From NCBI GenBank assembly GCA_045596605.1, contig JAZOCR010000037.1, positions 1 through 5,493 of the forward strand: 5,493 bases of DNA. The letters run 5' to 3'. The DNA is from SIG622 sp045596605. Its GTDB lineage: Bacteria; Bacillota; Clostridia; Oscillospirales; CAG-382. Below the pieces are notes generated by a model. That model saw only the letters and a list, made by a program, of their open reading frames with translations. It was not told the origin of the DNA and searched no databases. Positions 1-5,493 of this stretch are shown here, piece by piece (the first letter of the stretch is position 1; every line of letters begins with the position of its first letter). A program made the translations under genes and the position numbers.

Positions 1-324
1 GATATGATTATTCGTGGTGGTGAAAATCTTTATCCTCGTGAAATTGAAGAATTTTATCTCACAAATCCAAAGGTGCGTGACGTTCAGGTTGTAGGTGTTC
101 CCGATGAGAGATATGGTGAGGAATGCTGTGCGTGGGTAATACTTAACAAGGGCGAAACTGCCGACGAAAATGAGATGAAGGAATTCGGTAATGCTTCCAT
201 TGCAAGACATAAGGTTCCTAAATATTTTATCTTCGTTAATGAGTTTCCAATGAACGCTGCAGGAAAGATTCTGAAGTACAAAATGCGTGAAGAATCCATT
301 GAAAAGCTTAATATAAAGAAATAA
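1..324 (+). CDS. AMP-forming acyl-CoA synthetase (ANL superfamily), C-terminal part; 5' end outside window
   Basis: This is the C-terminal subdomain of an ANL-superfamily adenylating enzyme, which activates a carboxylic acid (probably a fatty acid) to an acyl-AMP and then to acyl-CoA in the cytoplasm. The frame is open from the first base. It opens with Asp (bases 1-3) followed by MIIRGGENLYPREIEE, the A8 hinge motif about which the C-terminal domain rotates. Near the end, NAAGKILKYKMRE is the A10 motif; its lysine (codon 265-267) is the one that contacts the acyl-adenylate in the first half-reaction. About 107 residues remain, the normal size of the AMP-binding C-terminal domain, and the end looks intact. 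Most of the protein lies to the left, so the acid specificity cannot be read. The ATG at base 4 is internal, not a start. A hairpin terminator follows 22 bases after the stop, so this gene ends its own transcript. Confidence 0.93.
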   Translation, partial: DMIIRGGENLYPREIEEFYLTNPKVRDVQVVGVPDERYGEECCAWVILNKGETADENEMKEFGNASIARHKVPKYFIFVNEFPMNAAGKILKYKMREESIEKLNIKK

Positions 325-345
325 TAAAAGAAAAATGTAATTTAT

Positions 346-380
346 GAATGAGTTCGATTTTATACGGACTCATTCTTTGT
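346..380 (+). terminator. Rho-independent terminator after the acyl-CoA synthetase gene
   Basis: The arm GAATGAGTTCG (346-356) pairs with CGGACTCATTC (365-375). The stem has 11 pairs including one G-U wobble, closes over an 8-base AT loop, and runs into TTTGTTATTT. It separates the synthetase transcript from the promoter at 444-472. Confidence 0.75.
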
Positions 381-443
381 TATTTGATAATGAAAATGTA
401 ATTATGAACTCTGTGTAAAAAATCTAAAAGAAGTGATTATTGC

Positions 444-472
444 TTGAAAACTTTGTTGAAATATGGTATATT
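444..472 (+). promoter_or_regulatory. Sigma-A-type promoter of the SanA/YdcF gene
   Basis: A -35 box TTGAAA (444-449) and a -10 box TATATT (467-472) are separated by exactly 17 bases. TG at 464-465 gives an extended -10 (TGN-TATATT). Transcription should start near 478-482, downstream of the ATG at 463. That ATG therefore cannot be the translation start of the following gene, which supports the start at 517. Confidence 0.72.
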
Positions 473-516
473 ATAAATGTTATCTATGTCTTGAGAATAA
501 TTCGAAGGGTGGTTTA

Positions 517-1209
517 ATGAAGAGGCACAAAAAAATAGTTAAACGGGCTTTGCTTATTATATGTTGCTTTATCATTGCTGGGCTGATTCTTTATGTTGGT
601 GTAAATATTCACGTAAGACATTTTGCTGAAGAATATATTTATAGTGAAGAAGAAATAAATAATTTAAGTGATCTTGACTGTATAATTGTGCTTGGTGCAG
701 GTGTTCGTCCTGACGGAAGTCCTTCACATATGCTTGAAAGTCGTCTTAATATGGGGATACGACTTTATGAAAATAACATTTCGGAAAAATTTCTTCTGAG
801 CGGTGACCACGGCAGAAAAAATTATGATGAAGTTAATAACATGATGAATTTTATTCTTGAAAATACCGATATAGGTAGAAAAGATATATTTCTTGACCAC
901 GCCGGATTTTCAACATATGAATCGGGATATAGGGCAAAAGCAATTTTTAAAGTAGAAAAAGCAGTAATAGTAACGCAAAAATATCATCTTTACAGAGCGA
1001 TATATACTGCTCGAAAAAATGGTGTAGAAGCGTTTGGCGTTGCATCAGACGATCGTGACTGGCCGGGTATTTTGATTCATAAATTCAGAGAGTCTCTTGC
1101 AATTTTCAAGGACTTCTGGTACTGTGTGTTCAATATTAAACCAACATATCTTGGGGAAGCGATTCCCGTGTCTGGTAGCGGTATTTTAACACACGATATT
1201 GTAGATTAA
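517..1209 (+). CDS. SanA/YdcF family (DUF218) membrane-anchored protein
   Basis: A 230-residue protein of the SanA/YdcF family. SanA of Escherichia coli is an inner-membrane protein linked to envelope barrier function and vancomycin exclusion, but the family's biochemical activity is poorly defined. Residues 2-10 are strongly basic and 11-31 form one hydrophobic helix, so a short cytoplasmic tail with the domain outside the membrane is expected. The DUF218 fold shows IIVLGAG (56-62), the polar run RPDGSPS with downstream LESRL (64-77), LLSGDHG (93-99), DHAGFSTYES (127-136) and VTQKYHLYRA (152-161), all typical of SanA. The frame stays open upstream to an ATG at 463, but that ATG lies within the promoter; the ATG at 517 follows AAGGGTGG (505-512) and gives a proper membrane anchor. 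The next gene begins 41 bases after the stop with no terminator between, so the two are probably cotranscribed. The substrate is unknown. Confidence 0.88.
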   Translation: MKRHKKIVKRALLIICCFIIAGLILYVGVNIHVRHFAEEYIYSEEEINNLSDLDCIIVLGAGVRPDGSPSHMLESRLNMGIRLYENNISEKFLLSGDHGRKNYDEVNNMMNFILENTDIGRKDIFLDHAGFSTYESGYRAKAIFKVEKAVIVTQKYHLYRAIYTARKNGVEAFGVASDDRDWPGILIHKFRESLAIFKDFWYCVFNIKPTYLGEAIPVSGSGILTHDIVD

Positions 1210-1250
1210 TTAAATTACAAATAGCATTTTTCAATGGAACAGGAGCACTA

Positions 1251-2342
1251 ATGAGCAATAGCAAAGAATATTCCTCAAAGTTTAAAAGTTTTGATAAAAT
1301 TCCTATGCCAATTTTTATTACTGATACGCTTGGCAAGGTACTATACAAAAATGAATTAGCAAGGAAAAATTATAGCTTCAGAGTGGGCAATAATATTTTT
1401 AAATTCGCTGATGATAATGATACTGATCTTGTTAAAAGCTTCATTTGCTCAGAAATTCCTTCAACCGTAGTGTTGAAGAGTGACAACTGGGCGTGTTGTT
1501 GCCTTGTTATTCCGAAAATATTTGACGATGGCGAAAGGTATTGTATATATTCATCAATACCATATTCATATGATTTCTTTGAAAGCGCATGTGTTGTAGA
1601 TAAAAATTCTAAAGTAATAGCAGATTATTTCGATGAATTTGAAAATCATATAAGCATCATATTGTCATCCCTTGAAAATAAAATTGAAAATATTCCTGAA
1701 GAAACGCTGCGCATTCTGAAATATAATGCTGTTAAATTAATGCGCTTTGAGAAAAGATTAAGAGCAAATATTTTCCCAAAATCCGGAGAATATTTGCGTA
1801 TGCTTTCTGCAAACAGCGGTCAGCAGAAATCGGTCGACTTATGTACCTTTTCAAATCATATGTGTAAAATCCTTAATTCTATGTCAAACATCGTTGGCTT
1901 CGGACTTACTTATGTTCCGAAGAACTCATATTGCTTATCCAGAGCTGTGCCGGCGGAGCTTGCAAAAATATTTGTTTACATAGCTATGTTCTGCTTGAAA
2001 TTCAGCTATTCAAACGATACTATTGTATTTGTTACGAGTAATCAGAATGGCGGATGTATTACCTTTGAATCAAAACTTGTAACTGAATATTCCGTAGATT
2101 TTAAAAGCTTCGATTTTGCCTATATTTCCGCATGTGCAAAAAATCTTGGTTATAAAATGGAATTTATCGAAAGTCAAAGTGACAGGTTAAGCATAAAGCT
2201 TCACGTAAACTATGAAATTTCAGGAGTAGAAAATATTCTTTCTGCGGTTAATACGATTTTTGATGTTACAGAGGAATACATAAAGCGTTCTTGTTTGGAG
2301 GCCTTTGAGCTAATTGGTGCTATTAGCGATATGGATATATAA
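1251..2342 (+). CDS. Hypothetical protein resembling a PAS plus degenerate sensor histidine kinase
   Basis: I do not recognise this 363-residue protein as a named family. The start is well supported by AGGAG (1241-1245), 5 bases before ATG. There is no signal peptide or membrane helix, so it should be cytoplasmic. Residues about 11-105 look PAS-like (FDKIPMPIFITDTLGKVLYK is a typical PAS opening). Residues about 120-175 are predicted helical and sit where a kinase dimerisation helix pair would be, with a His at 133 that lacks the usual HExRxP context. Residues about 185-320 resemble a GHKL ATPase: AELAKIFVYIAMFCLKFS (235-252) aligns with the N-box, but its two Asn positions are Tyr243 and Phe247, and LGYKMEF (near 299-305) resembles the end of the fold. 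No G-box glycines are seen. The C-terminal 40 residues are an extra helical tail. If the reading is right, it is a non-catalytic signalling or scaffold protein. It probably shares the transcript of the SanA-like gene upstream. The domain calls are by eye only. Confidence 0.7.
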   Translation: MSNSKEYSSKFKSFDKIPMPIFITDTLGKVLYKNELARKNYSFRVGNNIFKFADDNDTDLVKSFICSEIPSTVVLKSDNWACCCLVIPKIFDDGERYCIYSSIPYSYDFFESACVVDKNSKVIADYFDEFENHISIILSSLENKIENIPEETLRILKYNAVKLMRFEKRLRANIFPKSGEYLRMLSANSGQQKSVDLCTFSNHMCKILNSMSNIVGFGLTYVPKNSYCLSRAVPAELAKIFVYIAMFCLKFSYSNDTIVFVTSNQNGGCITFESKLVTEYSVDFKSFDFAYISACAKNLGYKMEFIESQSDRLSIKLHVNYEISGVENILSAVNTIFDVTEEYIKRSCLEAFELIGAISDMDI

Positions 2343-2392
2343 AATGACTACTGTTATGCTTGTGCTTTTTTCTTTTTGTTAATTAAAAGTAC

Positions 2393-2421
2393 TTGAAAAT
2401 ATTTCTTCTTGGCGTTATAAT
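2393..2421 (+). promoter_or_regulatory. Sigma-A-type promoter of upp
   Basis: A -35 box TTGAAA (2393-2398) and a perfect -10 box TATAAT (2416-2421) lie 17 bases apart. Transcription should begin near 2428, giving upp a leader of about 70 bases. The promoter lies about 50 bases after the stop of the kinase-like gene, so upp has its own transcription unit. Confidence 0.8.
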
Positions 2422-2468
2422 ATTTCGAAATCAAAAATTATTTTATGTTCTCTAAGGATAAAAAATTA

Positions 2469-2483
2469 TGTCGCTTTGCGACA
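2469..2483 (+). promoter_or_regulatory. Small hairpin in the upp leader, just before the ribosome binding site
   Basis: TGTCGC (2469-2474) and GCGACA (2478-2483) form a perfect 6-pair stem over a TTT loop. It ends 4 bases before the GGAGG at 2488-2492. It stands out because the rest of the leader is AT-rich. It is too close to the start and has no T-run, so it is not a terminator. It could stabilise the mRNA 5' region or tune ribosome access; no known PyrR-type or riboswitch motif was recognised. Confidence 0.4.
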
Positions 2484-2498
2484 ATATGGAGGAATATA

Positions 2499-3134
2499 AT
2501 GGAAAACAAAAACGTAACCGTTCTTAATCACCCTCTTATAGCACACAAAATTTCTTTACTCCGAGATGAGCGTACCGGAACACAGCAGTTCAGAAAGCTT
2601 ATTGAGGAAATAGCAACTCTTATGGGATATGAAGCAATGCGTGATCTTCCGCTTGAAAATGTAAAGATCAAAACACCCATAACTACAACAATGACACCCG
2701 TTATTGCAGGTAAAAAGCTTGCAATCGTTCCGATACTGCGTGCAGGACTTGGAATGGTAGACGGAATACTTGCGCTTGTGCCTTCTGCGAAGGTTGGCCA
2801 CGTAGGACTTTACAGGGATGAAGAAACTCACGAGCCCCGTGAGTATTACTGTAAGCTTCCTAAGGACATAAACGAAAGACTTGTAATTATTCTTGATCCG
2901 ATGCTTGCAACGGGCGGTTCTGCAGTTGCTGCTGTTAATTTCATTAAGGCTAAGGGCTGTACAAATATCAAGTTTATGTCTATTCTTGCTGCACCCGAAG
3001 GCGTTGAAAAGCTAACAAAGGCACACCCAGATGTTCAGCTTTACTGTGGACATGTTGATGAAAAGCTCAATGAAAATGCCTACATTGTTCCCGGCCTCGG
3101 CGATGCAGGGGACAGAATCTTCGGTACAAAGTAA
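2499..3134 (+). CDS. upp: Uracil phosphoribosyltransferase
   Basis: This enzyme salvages pyrimidines in the cytoplasm by joining uracil and PRPP to give UMP and pyrophosphate. The 211 residues match the usual length of about 208-210. The PRPP-binding signature is LDPMLATGGSA with the Asp at residue 133, and the family's C-terminal uracil-binding segment YIVPGLGDAGDR is at 195-206, followed by IFGTK at the end. The N-terminal NVTVLNHPLIAHKISLLRD and the IVPILRAGLGMVDG segment are also diagnostic. The frame is open to an ATG at 2445, but that ATG has no ribosome binding site and would add 18 atypical residues. The ATG at 2499 sits 6 bases after a strong GGAGG (2488-2492), so it is the start. 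The gene has its own promoter, and no pyrimidine genes are adjacent. The protein appears intact and functional. Confidence 0.97.
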   Translation: MENKNVTVLNHPLIAHKISLLRDERTGTQQFRKLIEEIATLMGYEAMRDLPLENVKIKTPITTTMTPVIAGKKLAIVPILRAGLGMVDGILALVPSAKVGHVGLYRDEETHEPREYYCKLPKDINERLVIILDPMLATGGSAVAAVNFIKAKGCTNIKFMSILAAPEGVEKLTKAHPDVQLYCGHVDEKLNENAYIVPGLGDAGDRIFGTK

Positions 3135-3176
3135 ATACTTTGGTTATTTTAACGAGAATAAAAATACAAAATGTGT

Positions 3177-3203
3177 GCAATATGTTTATTGCGATGAATT
3201 TTT
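3177..3203 (+). terminator. Weak candidate terminator after upp
   Basis: GCAATA (3177-3182) pairs perfectly with TATTGC (3187-3192) over a TGTT loop, with a possible extra U-G pair. A short T-run (3199-3203) follows after six intervening bases. The stem is short and AT-rich, so termination would be inefficient; it is the only candidate between upp and the gap promoter, and some readthrough into gap is possible. Confidence 0.3.
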
Positions 3204-3232
3204 AAATAATGTGAAAATTTTACCAAACTCTC

Positions 3233-3261
3233 TTGAAATTAACACTTTTTTGTATTAAAAT
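3233..3261 (+). promoter_or_regulatory. Sigma-A-type promoter of gap
   Basis: A -35 box TTGAAA (3233-3238) and a -10 box TAAAAT (3256-3261) are 17 bases apart, with a T-run in the spacer. The region is strongly AT-rich on both sides, as expected for a strong promoter. The leader is about 33 bases and carries a full AGGAGG (3286-3291), 9 bases before the gap ATG. Confidence 0.75.
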
Positions 3262-3300
3262 ATTTATTGTAAAAATTTATTTAACAGGAGGACATTAAAA

Positions 3301-4338
3301 ATGTCAGTAAAAGTTGCTATTAACGGTTTTGGCCGTATCGGCCGTCTTGCATTCAGACAGATGTTTGGTGCAGAAGGTTATGACGTTGTTGCTATCAACG
3401 ACCTCACAAAGCCCTCTATGCTCGCAAATCTTCTCAAGTATGACACCGCTCAGGGTGGTTACTGCGGAACAATCGGCGAAAACACACACACAGTTTCCGC
3501 TGATGATGAAGCAGGCACAATCACAGTAGACGGCAAGACACTTAAGATTTACGCTGAAAAGGAAGCTAAGGATCTTCCCTGGGGCGAAATTGGCGTAGAC
3601 GTAGTTCTCGAGTGCACAGGCTTCTACTGCTCAAAGGAAAAGTCACAGGCTCACATTGATGCAGGTGCAAAGAAGGTAGTTATTTCTGCTCCCGCAGGCA
3701 ACGACCTTAAGACAATCGTTTTCAGCGTTAACGAAAACACACTTACAAAGGAAGACACAATTATTTCTGCTGCTTCCTGCACAACAAATTGCCTCGCTCC
3801 TATGGCTAAGGCTCTCAATGACTATGCTGCAGTTCAGAGCGGTATTATGACAACAGTTCACGCTTACACAGGCGACCAGATGATTCTTGACGGTCCCCAC
3901 AGAAAGGGTGACTTCAGAAGAGCAAGAGCAGGCGCTCAGAACATCGTTCCTAACTCAACAGGCGCTGCTAAGGCTATCGGTCTTGTTATCCCTGAGCTCA
4001 ACGGCAAGCTCATCGGCTCTGCTCAGAGAGTTCCTACCTGCACAGGTTCTACAACAATCCTCGTTGCAGTAGTTAAGGGCAAGGATGTAACAAAGGAAGG
4101 TATCAACGCTGCTATGAAGGCTGCTGCATCTGCTTCCTTCGGTTACAACGAAGACCAGATCGTTTCCTCTGACGTTATCGGTATGAAGTACGGTTCACTC
4201 TTCGACGCAACACAGACAATGGTTGCTAAGATTGACGACGACACATATCAGGTTCAGGTTGTTTCTTGGTACGACAACGAAAACAGCTACACAAGCCAGA
4301 TGGTTAGAACAATCAAGTACTTTGCAGAACTTGCATAA
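3301..4338 (+). CDS. gap: Glyceraldehyde-3-phosphate dehydrogenase, type I, phosphorylating
   Basis: A glycolytic enzyme of the cytoplasm that oxidises glyceraldehyde-3-phosphate with phosphate to 1,3-bisphosphoglycerate while reducing NAD+. The 345 residues are slightly longer than the common 333-340. The N-terminal Rossmann motif INGFGRIGR spans 7-15, and AINDL at the end of the second strand suggests NAD rather than NADP preference. The active-site block ASCTTNC carries the catalytic Cys160, with the partner His187 in TTVHAYTGDQ, the expected 27 residues later. WYDNENSYTSQMVRT closes the catalytic domain. One oddity is Cys in RVPTCTGS, where most homologues have Pro. Codon choice is sharply different from the upstream genes, with many C-ending codons, AAG for Lys and ACA for Thr, as expected for one of the most highly expressed genes. 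It has its own promoter and terminator, and no other glycolytic gene follows it. Confidence 0.98.
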   Translation: MSVKVAINGFGRIGRLAFRQMFGAEGYDVVAINDLTKPSMLANLLKYDTAQGGYCGTIGENTHTVSADDEAGTITVDGKTLKIYAEKEAKDLPWGEIGVDVVLECTGFYCSKEKSQAHIDAGAKKVVISAPAGNDLKTIVFSVNENTLTKEDTIISAASCTTNCLAPMAKALNDYAAVQSGIMTTVHAYTGDQMILDGPHRKGDFRRARAGAQNIVPNSTGAAKAIGLVIPELNGKLIGSAQRVPTCTGSTTILVAVVKGKDVTKEGINAAMKAAASASFGYNEDQIVSSDVIGMKYGSLFDATQTMVAKIDDDTYQVQVVSWYDNENSYTSQMVRTIKYFAELA

Positions 4339-4362
4339 GCTTAAATCATAAATCATTATGTA

Positions 4363-4395
4363 AAAAGAGCAACCGGGTTTTCGGTTGCTCTTTTA
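4363..4395 (+). terminator. Strong Rho-independent terminator of gap
   Basis: The arm AAAAGAGCAACCG (4363-4375) pairs perfectly with CGGTTGCTCTTTT (4382-4394), 13 pairs over the loop GGTTTT. The stem's own T-run forms the 3' tail. The matching A-run upstream means it could also work on the minus strand. It lies 24 bases after the gap stop and marks the end of recognisable housekeeping sequence. Confidence 0.9.
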
Positions 4396-4454
4396 TGTTT
4401 CAATTATGTTGGGTATCTATTATTCGGCGTTCTAAATTTTTTTGACATAAATAG

Positions 4455-5493
4455 CTTTTCTTTTGTTCTATTGATGCCGACATTGATGCGGAACTGACTG
4501 CTGATTTGGTTGGTGATTATCTCTTTACCGATAAGGATTTCATTAACAAGCTGACCGGGAACAGAACATTGTTCCAAAAGGTTTGGGATGAAGTCAAATA
4601 TCTGTGCAAGGTTGCTACAGGCAAGGAGCTGACCGCCGTCGAAAAGGTCGAGAGAGAGTTTGCGAGGGCTTGGAAAGAGGTTACGCAAAAATATGTTGAT
4701 GGATTTAAAAAAGGTAACGTAAACGAAAAAGTCAAATATAGTTTGAACATTAAGCACACAGACGGCGCAGTTGAGAAATTGGCTGACGCAAGAAGGTTGA
4801 CAAACGAACAAGCTATAAGTTATCTCAACCAGGCAAAGTCGGGAAAATTAAAGTGGAACACATATATCCCTGTGAGAAAAGACACACCGCAAGTGATTAT
4901 CGACACTTTAAAAAAAGCAGGTGAAAGTGTAGATAACCGTTCTTTGGTAATGCAAGTGCGCAAAGCACAACAATCTATGGCTAAACAGAACAAGGGCGGT
5001 AGAAAAACAGCACACGGAAACAATACAAGAGGACACGCCCTGACACCTGAAGAGGTTGTGGAGATAATCAACAATCTTGACAATCCGAATACAATAATAC
5101 TCCAAACGAATCGCTATAACGAGGAAAGAAAACCTTTGCCAAACAATGTGGCTGTTTTTGTTGAATATAATCGCAATGGTAACGAAGGAATGGCGGTAAT
5201 TGAGTTTGAAAGTTCTATTGACGATGAATTTGTTGGTAAGGAATTTGGAGATGCGGAATTTCACACTGTTGTTACCTTGTTTGAGCCTGATACAGCACGA
5301 GAAGGTATGCCGTTTGATTACGCTGAAGAATTATTGTTAAATCCTAATAATTACGAATTAGAAATTGAAAAAAGGCAATCCACGGAAAGTGCCATCGGGA
5401 AGAAACATCCCAACACTTTAAGTGAACTGCCTTTATCCAATGATATTATAACACAAGATTCAGAAAAGTCAAGAGAAAACACAAATTTTTCTG
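4455..5493 (+). pseudogene. 5'-truncated MuF-like/polyvalent mobile-element protein with a probable BECR nuclease domain; 3' end outside window
   Basis: The frame is open from just after a TAG (4452-4454) to the right edge, about 346 codons, with no ribosome binding site; the first in-frame ATG is internal at 4950. Recognisable protein begins at 4473 with DADIDAELTADLVGDYLF, continues to FARAWKEV, and resembles the conserved segment found before C-terminal domains in large clostridial phage or conjugative-element MuF/portal-fusion and polyvalent proteins. Counting from 4473, KYSLN (88-92) is the linker typical of these proteins. Residues about 128-270 (IPVRKDTPQVI, then HALTPEEVVEIINNL, ILQTNRY, VAVFVEYNRNG, FHTVVTLF) look like a BECR-type (barnase-EndoU-ColicinE5/D-RelE fold) phage nuclease domain. 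The polar stretch afterwards ends in NFS at the edge, possibly the next FSL linker. Several hundred upstream residues that such proteins normally have are missing, so this is a fragment unless joined elsewhere. Family names are from memory and nuclease activity is inferred. Confidence 0.68.

Noticed and set aside
463..516. Upstream ATG extending the SanA/YdcF protein by 18 residues
   Set aside because: The ATG falls inside the promoter between the -35 and -10 boxes and has no ribosome binding site; the start at 517 has one and gives a typical basic tail plus membrane anchor.
2361..2380. T-rich tract after the kinase-like gene as a terminator
   Set aside because: I found no stem of useful length before the T-run. 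A small hairpin at 2309-2327 lies inside the coding sequence and too far upstream.
2445..2498. Upstream in-frame ATG for upp
   Set aside because: It has no ribosome binding site and adds 18 residues not seen in the family, while 2499 has a perfect GGAGG at 6 bases.
3031..3258. Open frame overlapping the end of upp and the intergenic region
   Set aside because: It is out of frame with the conserved end of upp, and the remainder covers the gap promoter; no coding character.
4442..4471. TTGACA (4442-4447) as a promoter for the mobile-element fragment
   Set aside because: The best -10 at suitable spacing (TTCTAT, 4466-4471) matches only half of the consensus and overlaps the start of the conserved protein, and no ribosome binding site or start codon follows.
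4404..5264. Minus-strand open frames opposite the mobile-element fragment, including one ending in MSKKFRTPNNRYPT
   Set aside because: They are antisense to a frame with clear protein-family character, have no ribosome binding sites, and read as Cys/Phe/Ser-rich shadow translations.
1..5493. CRISPR array, tRNA or rRNA genes, or complete insertion sequence
   Set aside because: I saw no regularly spaced repeats, cloverleaf sequence, transposase or terminal inverted repeats on reading both strands.

Overview
The window looks like chromosomal DNA of an AT-rich, low-GC Gram-positive bacterium. A gut-type clostridium of the Oscillospiraceae/Ruminococcus kind is the best guess. This rests on strong AGGAGG-type ribosome binding sites, TTGAAA-N17-TATAAT-type promoters, Firmicutes-like Upp and GapA sequences, and a clostridial-type phage/mobile-element protein fragment at the right end. 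The genus is inferred from style and was not tested by any search.

Layout: (1) Bases 1-324 are the 3' end of an AMP-forming acyl-CoA synthetase gene, closed by a hairpin terminator at 346-380. (2) A TTGAAA/TATATT promoter at 444-472 drives a probable two-gene unit: a membrane-anchored SanA/YdcF (DUF218) protein at 517-1209, then, 41 bases on, a 363-residue protein of unknown function at 1251-2342. The second protein reads like a PAS plus histidine-kinase-like protein that has lost its catalytic residues. (3) A separate promoter at 2393-2421 drives upp (2499-3134), the uracil salvage phosphoribosyltransferase, whose leader carries a small perfect hairpin just before the ribosome binding site. 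(4) Another promoter at 3233-3261 drives gap (3301-4338), glyceraldehyde-3-phosphate dehydrogenase, with the codon choice of a very highly expressed gene and a strong terminator at 4363-4395. (5) From about 4455 to the right edge there is an open frame with no credible start. It encodes the C-terminal part of a large phage/conjugative-element MuF-like or polyvalent protein: a conserved pre-toxin segment, a KYSLN linker, a probable BECR-type nuclease domain, and what looks like the beginning of another FSL linker at the edge.

The first four regions are ordinary housekeeping and envelope genes on one strand, each with its own promoter or terminator rather than forming one pathway. The accessory part is the right end, where a 5'-truncated mobile-element gene abuts the gap terminator. 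Together with the degenerate kinase-like protein, this is the most interesting content. I see no tRNA, rRNA, CRISPR array, complete insertion sequence or large repeat.
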